This document shows, in pieces, positions 46,485-54,167 of a DNA stretch of 64,000 bases. This stretch comes from Lachnospiraceae bacterium (GTDB lineage Bacteria > Bacillota > Clostridia > Lachnospirales > Lachnospiraceae): contig BLLW01000002.1 of assembly GCA_011959285.1 (NCBI GenBank), positions 1 to 64,000 on the forward strand. The letters run 5' to 3'. The notes under the pieces are model-generated. The model did no database searches and was not told the DNA's origin. It saw only the letters and a program-made list of their open reading frames with translations. Position 1 is the first letter of the stretch; the number at the start of each line of letters is the position of its first letter. The translations under genes and the position numbers were made by a program.

Positions 46485-46513
46485 AGTATAAGGAAATTTT
46501 TTTTGCTTGTCAA
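46485..46513 (-). promoter_or_regulatory. Near-consensus sigma-A promoter of the efflux cassette
   Basis: On minus, TTGACA (46513-46508), 17-nt spacer, TATACT (46490-46485). Confidence 0.85.
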
Positions 46514-46538
46514 TAGTTTTTTAGAAATGTTAAGTTTA

Positions 46539-46691
46539 ATGAAAATGCAAAAAGAATATATAAATATTACTTCATATCTTCAGCAGGCAGAAACACAAGC
46601 ACGGCAAATTCTTCTTTATGCCTTTCACAGACTATCAACGCCAAACAGCCAAGTCAAGGACGTAAACGCCGCTAAAGCGGTAAATCCTTGA
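46539..46691 (+). CDS. Small ORF near the right end of the element (doubtful)
   Basis: 50 codons beginning MKMQKEYINITSYLQQAETQ. The first ~35 residues look protein-like (amphipathic helices), but the ribosome binding site is poor and the 3' third lies inside a large inverted repeat. May be a truncated element gene. The rest of the gap from here to the right end (46696-46910) shows nothing I can assign. Confidence 0.25.
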   Translation: MKMQKEYINITSYLQQAETQARQILLYAFHRLSTPNSQVKDVNAAKAVNP

Positions 46692-46695
46692 CTTG
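46650..46695. repeat. 46-bp nested inverted repeat
   Basis: CAAGTCAAGGA (46650-46660) pairs perfectly with TCCTTGACTTG (46685-46695). Inside, CCGC TAAA GCGG (46669-46680) is a second small hairpin. About 215 bp from the right end of the element; no T-run follows. Confidence 0.75.
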
Positions 46696-46862
46696 ACTGT
46701 CTGTTATTGATAAAGGGTAATTAAGGCATAAATGAATATCTGTGTTGTAGCAACCTCTTTTCCTTTCCATTTCCTTCATGCGATAGGGAAAAACCAAGCT
46801 TGTCCTTTCTTTTGGGGCGAAAGCTGAAGTCCACAGCTTTGAGGGGCGTGTGGGTATGCGTC

Positions 46863-47438
46863 TTAGTGATTATATTGTGCGTGTTCCGATTTACTGCAAT
46901 CTTCCCGGTTTGCTTCACCGAATCTTTGAAAGTGAACGATTTCACGGGCACGCAGGAACCGGATGGGATCACAGACATCACTGTCGTGAACCAGACGTAG
47001 GATATTGTCGTAAGTAGTGCGGGCTTTTTGCTCTGCTGCCATATCTTCAAACAAATCCGTGATTGCATCCCCCTTCGATTGAAATTCACAGCTGTTAAAA
47101 GGAATTCCCCCTGCCGCCATAGGCCAGATGCCAACGGTATGGTCAACGTAATAGTTGGCAAAACCAGATGCTTCAATTTCTTCCATGGATAGATTCTTTG
47201 TCAGCTGGTGGACAATGGTTGATACCATTTCAAGGTGTGCTAATTCCTCTGTTCCAATATCCGTCAATATGGCAGCAACCTCATTATACGGCATGGAATA
47301 CCGCTGTGAAATATACCGCATGGAAGCTCCCAATTCCCCATCAGGACCGCCATACTGCGACATGATAGCCTGAGCAATCTTAGCATTTGGCTCTTTGATA
47401 TTAACGGGAAACTGTAATCTTTTCTCATAACTCCACAT
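46863..47438 (-). CDS. cotJC: CotJC manganese-catalase-type coat protein, interrupted
   Basis: As it stands, 191 residues, of which the first 176 (to 'HFQRFGEA') are CotJC and the last 15 come from element sequence. Mn-catalase ligands are visible in 'DIGTEELAHLEMV' (E, H) and 'AREIVHFQRFGEA' (E, H). 'PMAAGGIPFNSCEFQ' is a CotJC hallmark. The true C-terminal 25 residues are at 39811-39888. Third gene of cotJA-cotJB-cotJC. CotJ proteins sit in the spore coat and are made in the mother cell. Whether the chimeric tail is tolerated is unknown. Confidence 0.93.
   Translation of the reverse strand: MWSYEKRLQFPVNIKEPNAKIAQAIMSQYGGPDGELGASMRYISQRYSMPYNEVAAILTDIGTEELAHLEMVSTIVHQLTKNLSMEEIEASGFANYYVDHTVGIWPMAAGGIPFNSCEFQSKGDAITDLFEDMAAEQKARTTYDNILRLVHDSDVCDPIRFLRAREIVHFQRFGEANREDCSKSEHAQYNH
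46911..46922 (-). repeat. Right attachment site core of the cotJC element
   Basis: Plus-strand TGCTTCACCGAA, direct repeat of 39889-39900 with one mismatch. Confidence 0.85.
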
Positions 47439-47441
47439 AAA

Positions 47442-47714
47442 CTAACATCCTCCTTCCCAAGGCCAGGGCTGGGTCGCCCATTTCCATTCATCTTGGTTGC
47501 AGCCGTCTGCGTCAGATATTCTAAGAGGACCGTATTTTGCGGCGTATTCCCTCATAGCTTGATTTTTCATGCGGACATAGTGGCTTAAATATTCAATGGC
47601 TTCTTTGTCTGTCGGATGGGTGTCTAGGTATTCATTCATTTCTACGATAACAAAATCGATTACGCCGATATCATGGAACAGTCTGCGCTGCTCACTGTTA
47701 TTTGTGTTCGTCAT
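47442..47714 (-). CDS. cotJB: Spore coat protein CotJB
   Basis: 90 residues. 'IVEMNEYLDTHPTDKEAIEY', 'AKYGPLRISDA' and the Trp-rich end 'WKWATQPWPWEGGC' are typical of CotJB. The start at 47714 overlaps the cotJA stop by ATGA and has AAGGAG 9 nt upstream; the ATG at 47723 is too close to that site. CotJB is needed for coat incorporation of CotJC in B. subtilis. Confidence 0.93.
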   Translation of the reverse strand: MTNTNNSEQRRLFHDIGVIDFVIVEMNEYLDTHPTDKEAIEYLSHYVRMKNQAMREYAAKYGPLRISDADGCNQDEWKWATQPWPWEGGC

Positions 47715-47881
47715 TTTACGCATCTCCTTCCTGTAAAAGGTTTTTCCAGTTCGGGGAATATTGTACCTGCTTTATATGCCTCATCCAGATTTTCAAAGAC
47801 ATTGGTAAGATGCTGCCAAGGGACATAGGCCATTGCAATGGGAAAACGATCAAAATATTCGTTAAAACTGTAATCCTGCAT
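47711..47881 (-). CDS. cotJA: Spore coat associated protein CotJA
   Basis: 56 residues beginning MQDYSFNEYFDRFPIAMAYV. 'PWQHLTNVFENLDEAYKAGT' and 'FPELEKPFTGRR' are the CotJA signature. AGGAG lies 4 nt before the ATG. First gene of the operon. Earlier in-frame starts have no ribosome binding site. Confidence 0.93.
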   Translation of the reverse strand: MQDYSFNEYFDRFPIAMAYVPWQHLTNVFENLDEAYKAGTIFPELEKPFTGRRCVK

Positions 47882-47917
47882 AATTCTCCTCTCATAAATC
47901 AGAAAGTAATTTAATAA

Positions 47918-47944
47918 TATAGTATGATAGGAAAAATTTCGGGT
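47918..47944 (-). promoter_or_regulatory. Mother-cell (sigma-K/E-type) promoter of the cotJ operon
   Basis: On minus, AC (47944-47943), 16-nt spacer, CATACTATA (47926-47918), an exact match to the sigma-K -10 CATAnnnTA. The -10 also differs from the sigma-E form by one base; cotJ is sigma-E-dependent in B. subtilis. Confidence 0.55.
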
Positions 47945-48063
47945 TCCGATTAAACACAAACTTTTCACACTTTTTTTTCATTTTTAACACAATTTGGAAT
48001 TAAATTATTAAAAGAAATTTAAGCGCTTTAAATGCAATTTTATGAAAAAGGAGGAATGCAGTC

Positions 48064-49044
48064 TTGATAGAAGTTGAGAATCTTGTAAAAAGATATGGAA
48101 GCCATTTGGCTGTCGATCATCTTACATTTCAAGTTGAGCCGGGGAAAATATATGGTTTTTTGGGACCGAACGGAGCCGGAAAAAGCACCACCATGAATAT
48201 TCTTACTGGATACATAGCAGCGACAGAAGGGAGTGTGAAAATCAACGGCTACGATATTTTGAAGGATGCGGAGGAAGCAAAAAAATGCATTGGATATCTG
48301 CCAGAGATACCGCCTTTATATCAGGATATGACAGTTAAAGAGTATCTGATCTTTGCCGCGGCACTTAAAAAGATTTCCAAAATAAAGTTTAAGGAACAGA
48401 TTGATGAAATCATGAATCTTACCATGATTTCAGATATTCAGGACCGGCTGATTAAAAACCTATCCAAAGGATATAAGCAGCGCGTGGGGTTGGCGCAGGC
48501 GGTATTGGGCTATCCGGATGTAATCATTTTGGACGAACCTACCGTGGGGCTTGATCCTAAACAGATCATTGAAATTAGAGATTTGATTAAAAAGCTGGGG
48601 GAAAAGCATACCGTCATCCTAAGCTCCCACATTTTGTCAGAGGTGCAGGCAATCTGTGATGAAATCATGATTATCTCAAAGGGAAAGCTTGTAGCATGCG
48701 ATACACCGGAAGGTCTTACGGGGCGGATGGCAAAAAGCGCCCAGCTGGAGCTGACAATTATGGGAAGTGAGGAAAAGGCGGAACGTGCCATAAAAGGTTT
48801 AAAAGGTATACAAGCCGTTCGGTTTGAGGAAAGCAGTGAAAAGGATTGCGTGAAGGCAACTATACAAACAGACTTAAGTGAAGATATCCGCCCCTCTCTC
48901 TTTTATGTTTTGGCAGAGGAAAAACTTCCGATTATGTCGCTGAATCGGGCAGAAAAGTCTTTGGAGGACGTATTTTTGGCGCTTACGGAAACGGATACGT
49001 GGGAAGAGAAGGAGGGGAAGCAGAATCATGATAGCGATTTATAA
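48064..49044 (+). CDS. ABC transporter ATPase (GldA/ABC-2 type)
   Basis: 326 residues. Walker A 'GPNGAGKSTTMNILTGY', signature 'NLSKGYKQRVGLAQAV', Walker B 'VIILDEPTVGLDP', H-loop 'LSSHIL', plus a ~100-residue C-terminal domain. The start is TTG with AAGGAGG 9 nt upstream. Overlaps the permease gene by 17 bp. Energises the fused permease. Confidence 0.93.
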   Translation: MIEVENLVKRYGSHLAVDHLTFQVEPGKIYGFLGPNGAGKSTTMNILTGYIAATEGSVKINGYDILKDAEEAKKCIGYLPEIPPLYQDMTVKEYLIFAAALKKISKIKFKEQIDEIMNLTMISDIQDRLIKNLSKGYKQRVGLAQAVLGYPDVIILDEPTVGLDPKQIIEIRDLIKKLGEKHTVILSSHILSEVQAICDEIMIISKGKLVACDTPEGLTGRMAKSAQLELTIMGSEEKAERAIKGLKGIQAVRFEESSEKDCVKATIQTDLSEDIRPSLFYVLAEEKLPIMSLNRAEKSLEDVFLALTETDTWEEKEGKQNHDSDL

Positions 49045-51136
49045 AAGAGAATTAAAGTCTTATTTTTGTTCTTTTTTGGGCAGTTTGTTTATCGGTGTAA
49101 TGCTGTTTTTGATGGGAATTTATTTTTCTGTCTATAACCTTTTTATGGGATATCCTTATATTGGATACGCTTTGTCTTCCGTTGTATTTCTATTTTTGAT
49201 TGGTATCCCGATTCTGACGATGCGTATCCTGTCAGAAGAGCGGCATCAGAAAACCGACCAGCTGATTCTCACAGCACCGGTCGGTGTGAGTAGTATTGTG
49301 CTTGGAAAATTTCTGGCATTGGCAACGATATTTGCCATTCCGGTGGGAATCATCAGTATCTATCCGTTGATATTAAGCCTTTTTGGGACGATTGCATTTG
49401 GGGAGACTTATGTTGCCGTGCTTGGATTTTTCCTTTATGGACTTGCCTGCATTGCAATCGGCGTTTTTGTTTCGTCTCTTACGGAAAGCCAGGTGATTGC
49501 GGCAGTCATTACATTTGGCGTATTGTTTTTGGGATATGTGATGTCGGGAATTTGTAATATGATTTCTTCTACAGGAAATTTCTTTACCAAAATTCTGAGC
49601 GCTTTTGATATGGTAAGCAGATTTGACACATTTTTAAACGGCTCTCTGCAGATGACTAGTGTTGTTTATTATGTATCGTTTGTTTTGCTGTTTCTGATTT
49701 TGACGGTACAGTCAATTCAAAAGAGGCGCTTCCAGATTTCAGGCAGGACTTTCAGCATGAGCACTTATAGCGTGGCGATGGTGATTATCAGCACGGCAGC
49801 TGCGGTATTGCTCAATATGTTGGTTGTAGAATTGCCGCTGCGGTTTACATCATTTGATGTTACCTCTAACAGGTTGTATTCCCTGACAGACGAAACAAAG
49901 AAAATGATGTCCTCTCTGGAGGAGGATATTAAGCTTTATGTGCTGGCAAATGAAAAACAGGCGGATTCGACGCTGGATGCCACATTGAAAAAATATGCAG
50001 ATTTAAGTTCCCATGTGAAAGTTTCTTATGTAGACCCTGCGGTGAACCCAAAGTTTTTTACTAAATACACGGATTCCGATGTGTCATTCAACAGCATTAT
50101 TGTAGAAAGCAGTAAAAGATATAAAGTCATAGATTACAGCAATATTTATCAGACACAGTTGGATTATTCCACCTATTCCTCTGTTGTTACAGGGTATGAC
50201 GGTGAGGGACAGCTTACCAGTGCGATTGCCTATGTGACGATGGATGACATGCCAAAGATGTATCTTCTTGAGGGGCACGGCGAGGCGGTTTTTGACGCAG
50301 ATTTTACAGCGGCAATTAAAAAAGAAAACATAGAATATGAAACCATCAACCTGATGAATTATGATGTTGTTCCGGAGGATGCCTCCTGTGTAATCAGCTA
50401 TGCGCCGTCAGAAGATTTTTCAGATGACGATACAGAAAAAATGCTGAATTATATGAAAAAAGGAGGAAATGTATTTCTGATTGCAGGTTACACGGAAAAT
50501 GAAATGACCAATTTCAGTCAGTTGCTTGACTTTTATGGCGTGGAGGCAACGAAAGGATATGTGATTGAAGGAGACAGGAATTGCTATTATCAGAACCCCT
50601 ATTTCCTGCTTCCTCAGATTATATATGACGACATAACGCAGAGTGCTTACAACAGTGGGAATTATGTTTTTGTTCCTGGCGCTTTGGGGCTTACGGTGGA
50701 GGAGCGCGATGAAGTGACGGCAGTCACGTTCTTGCTTACCTCAGAGAATAGTTACGCCAGAAATGACATGGAAAGCAGCGCTGGCTATGAAAAACAGGCT
50801 GGCGATCAGGAGGGACCATTTGCGGTTGGGATAAAATGCGAAAGGACGGTAGGCGATACATCCTCCAACGCAGTTATTTATTCCTGTAAAGAGCTGTTTA
50901 CGAGTGATGCGGATGCAATGGTGGCGGGAACAAATTTAAGACTTTTTACAAGCACCATTGGAAGCTTTGACGATCATAATGTCAGCGTTTCCATTCCCGT
51001 TAAGAGCTATGAAATCAGCACGCTCACTATAGCGCAAAATAGCATTCTTCTTTTGGCATTGTTTACAACAGTCATTATACCACTTGTATTTTTGATCAGC
51101 GGATTTATGATCTGGCTGGGAAGAAGAAAACGTTAA
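49028..51136 (+). CDS. Fused ABC-2 permease and GldG-like auxiliary protein
   Basis: 702 residues. Residues ~1-235 are a six-segment ABC-2 permease (GldF-like, 'IYKRELKSYFCSFLGSLF'). A membrane segment at ~247-268 leads into an ABC_transp_aux (GldG-like) extracytoplasmic domain ('SNRLYSLTDETKKMMSSLEE', 'MYLLEGHGEAVFDADF'), with a closing membrane segment at ~678-698. In Bacteroidetes gldF and gldG are separate genes for gliding; in Firmicutes the system is widespread with unknown substrate and no gliding. Confidence 0.88.
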   Translation: MIAIYKRELKSYFCSFLGSLFIGVMLFLMGIYFSVYNLFMGYPYIGYALSSVVFLFLIGIPILTMRILSEERHQKTDQLILTAPVGVSSIVLGKFLALATIFAIPVGIISIYPLILSLFGTIAFGETYVAVLGFFLYGLACIAIGVFVSSLTESQVIAAVITFGVLFLGYVMSGICNMISSTGNFFTKILSAFDMVSRFDTFLNGSLQMTSVVYYVSFVLLFLILTVQSIQKRRFQISGRTFSMSTYSVAMVIISTAAAVLLNMLVVELPLRFTSFDVTSNRLYSLTDETKKMMSSLEEDIKLYVLANEKQADSTLDATLKKYADLSSHVKVSYVDPAVNPKFFTKYTDSDVSFNSIIVESSKRYKVIDYSNIYQTQLDYSTYSSVVTGYDGEGQLTSAIAYVTMDDMPKMYLLEGHGEAVFDADFTAAIKKENIEYETINLMNYDVVPEDASCVISYAPSEDFSDDDTEKMLNYMKKGGNVFLIAGYTENEMTNFSQLLDFYGVEATKGYVIEGDRNCYYQNPYFLLPQIIYDDITQSAYNSGNYVFVPGALGLTVEERDEVTAVTFLLTSENSYARNDMESSAGYEKQAGDQEGPFAVGIKCERTVGDTSSNAVIYSCKELFTSDADAMVAGTNLRLFTSTIGSFDDHNVSVSIPVKSYEISTLTIAQNSILLLALFTTVIIPLVFLISGFMIWLGRRKR

Positions 51137-51149
51137 GAGGAGAAAGAAG

Positions 51150-51713
51150 ATGAATGAAAAAAGGAAAAAACAATTGCTGTTTTTGGTGATTTTCTTTTGC
51201 TTGCTGCTTGCAGTATTTGTTGCGATTAAGATTTATCAGTCAGGCGCGCGGGAAAGTGAAGAGACGGATGAGGAAAGCTGCCTGGTCATGCAGATCGATC
51301 CGTCACAGGTGAAAGAGATTGGCATCATAAACGGTACAGAGTCCATTAACCTTTCAAAGAGAGGGCAGGAATGGAAATGCCTGGAAGATGAAAACGCAAT
51401 AATTGACAGTGAGGCTGTGACACGTTTTCTTGAACAGGCATCGAATATCGTTTCAGATATCAAGATTGAGCAGGTAGAGGATATGGCACAGTATGGGCTT
51501 GAGCAACCAAAACTCAATGTAACCTTGCAATGGGAGGACAATATGTATATTCTAAAAGTGGGGGATTTTAATTCTGTTATAGACAGCTGCTATATCAGCC
51601 TGAATGATGAGAAAACGGTATATACAGCGGATATCACATTGTATAATGGACTAAATAAAACACTGGATGATTTTAAGCAGATAAACATAGAAGGGGATGA
51701 GACTTCGGAATAA
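51150..51713 (+). CDS. DUF4340-domain membrane-anchored protein
   Basis: 187 residues. One membrane segment (~7-27) then a DUF4340 repeat ('VKEIGIINGTESINLSKRGQ', 'YGLEQPKLNVTLQWEDNMYI', 'VYTADITLYNGL'). Family members are often 300-450 residues with repeated domains, so this is a short version. 13 bp after the permease fusion, the standard third component of this exporter. Confidence 0.82.
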   Translation: MNEKRKKQLLFLVIFFCLLLAVFVAIKIYQSGARESEETDEESCLVMQIDPSQVKEIGIINGTESINLSKRGQEWKCLEDENAIIDSEAVTRFLEQASNIVSDIKIEQVEDMAQYGLEQPKLNVTLQWEDNMYILKVGDFNSVIDSCYISLNDEKTVYTADITLYNGLNKTLDDFKQINIEGDETSE

Positions 51714-51745
51714 CACTTGAAAACAATGGTGTAATGTGCTTTAAT

Positions 51746-51764
51746 GTTATTGAAAATCGTTATA
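51746..51764 (+). promoter_or_regulatory. Fur-like box upstream of feoA
   Basis: The 19-bp stretch starting GTTATTGAAAATCG matches the Fur consensus (GATAATGATAATCATTATC) at 14 of 19 positions. An overlapping GTTAT-AG-ATAAC dyad follows. 22 bp before feoA. Confidence 0.55.
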
Positions 51765-51786
51765 GATAACAAAAGAGGGAAAAGCA

Positions 51787-52014
51787 ATGTCATTGTTTGA
51801 AGGCATAAGAGGAGCAAATTATGAAATCAAGGGTCTGTATGTCGAAGAGGGGATTACTCGTCGGCTGCAGGCTCTTGGTCTGAATGACGGCACCATTATT
51901 ACAGTTCTTAACAGGAAAAAGAATGGAGCGTTGATTATACGTGTGAGGGGAACAAGGCTTGCCATCGGTAGACATATCAGCCAGGGAATTGAAGTGGAGG
52001 AGAGTAACCTATGA
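51787..52014 (+). CDS. feoA: Ferrous iron transport protein FeoA
   Basis: 75 residues, SH3-like. 'EEGITRRLQALGLNDGTIIT' and 'GALIIRVRGTRLAIGRHISQ' are the FeoA core. FeoA is a small cytoplasmic partner of FeoB. Overlaps feoB by 4 bp (ATGA). Confidence 0.93.
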   Translation: MSLFEGIRGANYEIKGLYVEEGITRRLQALGLNDGTIITVLNRKKNGALIIRVRGTRLAIGRHISQGIEVEESNL

Positions 52015-54011
52015 AATATGATGAGACAGTTCATGTGGCATTCGTAGGGAACCCTAACTGCGGGAAGACTACATTATTTAATGCAATCACAGGTTCTAAG
52101 CTAAAAGTGGCAAACTGGCCGGGGGTCACGGTAGAAAAGGTGGAGGGAGAGGCTGAATATGAGGAAATCCACATGACGCTGGTGGATACGCCGGGCATCT
52201 ACTCGCTTACCTGCTATACAATCGAAGAAAAGGTTACGAGAAGCTGTGTGATGGATGACGATGTCGAAGTAATCGTGAATGTGGTGGATGCCTCTTCTCT
52301 GGAAAGAAATCTTTACCTTACGCTGCAGCTCTTGGAGCTGGGCAAGCCGGTGGTGCTTGCCTTAAATATGATGGATATTGTGGAAGAGCGGGGAATGGAG
52401 ATTGACCTGCACAGACTTCCGGAACTTCTCGGCGACATTCCGGTGGTTCCGGTCTCGGCGGCAAAGAGAAAAGGGCTGGATATTCTGCTTCACGCTGTGA
52501 CTCATCACTATGAGGAGGGAACTAAAGGAGATCTTTTACATTACAGTGAAAAAATTGAAGATAAGATAGATAAACTTTCCGTGATGATGCAGGCTCATTA
52601 TCCCACCCATTCTTCCGTGAGGTGGCATGCGATCAAGCTGCTTGAAGATGATGAGGATGTGAAGAATGAGCATCCTATTCAGGTTGATAATATCGTGGAA
52701 CATAGTTATGAGAAAGAGATTATTCAGACAAAGTATGCATACATTGAACACATCATAAAGGAAGTGTTGTTTTATCGGAAAAAGAAGAAGGATAGTACAG
52801 ACAGGGTGGATAAGGTATTGACGCATCCAATTTGGGGTATACCGGCTTTTTTGTGTATTATGGCATTTGTGTTTTTTATGACTTTTACCATAGGAGATTG
52901 GCTGAAGGGATATTTTGAAGCTATTGTGGATTTCTTTTCGGGAAGTGTGGGTGGGTTTCTCACAGGCATTCACGCGGCAGACTGGTTGATTTCGCTGATC
53001 GTGGACGGTATTATTGCCGGGGTTGGGGGAATCCTCACCTTTATACCCAATATAGCGATTTTGTTTCTTGCGCTTGCTGTTTTGGAAGATAGTGGGTATA
53101 TGTCCCGGGTTGCTTATGTGATGGATGGAATCATGGGAAAGGCAGGGCTTTCTGGAAAGGCTTTTCTTCCCATGATATTGGGATTTGGCTGCACAGTACC
53201 TGCAATCATGGCTTCCCGCGCACTTGAAACAGAAAAGGATCGCAGGCGGACCATGATTATAACGCCGTTTATGTCATGTTCGGCAAGACTTCCGGTGTAT
53301 GTACTTTTTTCTGGAATGTTCTTTGGAAACTATGCGCACATTGCTGCATTTTCTATGTATGTGATCGGTATGCTGTGTGCCATACTTGTTGCAAGAGCGC
53401 TTCACCTCTATGAAAAAGAGAAGGTAAATGACAGTCTTTTGATTGAACTTCCAGAATATAAGAGACCCAACGGGAGAACCATCCGGATTTATGTGTGGAA
53501 TAAACTAAAAGATTACCTCTCAAAAGCAGGAACGACTATCTTTATTGCATCCATCATCATCTGGGCAGTGTTGAATTTTGGCTTTGCAGGAATGGTGACA
53601 GACCCGGCGGACAGTTTTGGGGCTGCAATTGGCAGATGGCTTGAACCAGTCATGCGCCCGGCAGGGCTCGGCATGTGGCAGATTATTGTCTCCCTGATTG
53701 CGGGGATTTCGGCAAAGGAAGTGGTAGTTTCAAGCTTTACAGTTCTGTTCGGCGTTGGAAATGCACAGACAGCGGCGGGGCTTGGCATGGTTGCGGAGAA
53801 TTTAAAGAACATCGATCCTTCCTTTGGTCCTTTAAATGCCTATTGTATGATGCTGTTCGTCCTTCTGTATGTGCCCTGTGCGGCAGCAATGGCAACCATA
53901 CGCAAGGAAAGTGGGTCAGCGGTATTCACGATGAAGCTTGCATTTTTTCAGATTCTGTTTGCCTGGTTCGTATCTACCATTGTTTTTCAGATTGGAAGTC
54001 TCATTTTGTAG
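52011..54011 (+). CDS. feoB: Ferrous iron transporter FeoB
   Basis: 666 residues. N-terminal G domain: G1 'GNPNCGKTTLFN', G2 'WPGVTVEKVEG', G3 'DTPGIYSL', G4 'LNMMD'. A helical regulatory domain follows, then about 8-11 membrane segments including Gate motifs 'GFGCTVPAIMASRALET' and 'GISAKEVVVSSFTVLFG'. Imports Fe2+, suited to an anaerobe. No feoC follows. Confidence 0.96.
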   Translation: MKYDETVHVAFVGNPNCGKTTLFNAITGSKLKVANWPGVTVEKVEGEAEYEEIHMTLVDTPGIYSLTCYTIEEKVTRSCVMDDDVEVIVNVVDASSLERNLYLTLQLLELGKPVVLALNMMDIVEERGMEIDLHRLPELLGDIPVVPVSAAKRKGLDILLHAVTHHYEEGTKGDLLHYSEKIEDKIDKLSVMMQAHYPTHSSVRWHAIKLLEDDEDVKNEHPIQVDNIVEHSYEKEIIQTKYAYIEHIIKEVLFYRKKKKDSTDRVDKVLTHPIWGIPAFLCIMAFVFFMTFTIGDWLKGYFEAIVDFFSGSVGGFLTGIHAADWLISLIVDGIIAGVGGILTFIPNIAILFLALAVLEDSGYMSRVAYVMDGIMGKAGLSGKAFLPMILGFGCTVPAIMASRALETEKDRRRTMIITPFMSCSARLPVYVLFSGMFFGNYAHIAAFSMYVIGMLCAILVARALHLYEKEKVNDSLLIELPEYKRPNGRTIRIYVWNKLKDYLSKAGTTIFIASIIIWAVLNFGFAGMVTDPADSFGAAIGRWLEPVMRPAGLGMWQIIVSLIAGISAKEVVVSSFTVLFGVGNAQTAAGLGMVAENLKNIDPSFGPLNAYCMMLFVLLYVPCAAAMATIRKESGSAVFTMKLAFFQILFAWFVSTIVFQIGSLIL

Positions 54012-54167
54012 CAGGCAATTTGTCACGGTAAAGATATCGGGATGAACAGTTTTAGCGAAAGGCGGAACTGGCATGGGGTTATTGACTTCCTTGTGGGTTT
54101 ATGCAAAAATATACAGGTAAAACCTTGTTATGACACGTTATTTTCATTTTGAAAGAAAGGCAGATAT

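Larger units (their letters stand above)
39901..46910 (-). mobile_element. 7.0-kb serine-recombinase element inserted in cotJC
   Basis: Bounded by the 12-bp direct repeats at 39889-39900 and 46911-46922. All clear genes are on minus: MATE, GNAT, MATE, winged-helix regulator, a 59-codon ORF, serine recombinase and a toxin-antitoxin pair. The element ends carry imperfect inverted arms: inward from the left 'AAACGGGAGGATTGAAG' and from the right 'AAACCGGGAAGATTGCAG'. When circularised these flank the core symmetrically, as in attP sites of serine recombinases. The transporter part is visibly more AT-rich than the chromosome. No conjugation or phage structural genes are present, so it looks like an integrative element that depends on others for transfer. 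Confidence 0.88.

Noticed and set aside
46800..47000. 66-codon plus-strand reading frame with a hydrophobic stretch
   Set aside because: Runs across the element/cotJC junction and lies antisense to cotJC, so continuity is accidental.
46721..47176. 151-codon minus-strand reading frame beside cotJC
   Set aside because: Shadow of the real cotJC frame and of element end sequence; crosses the attachment site and has no family pattern.
48020..48036. AAGCGCTT-centred palindrome upstream of the ABC transporter as an operator
   Set aside because: Only 8 bp exact, in AT-rich DNA, with no repeat partner or known binding pattern.
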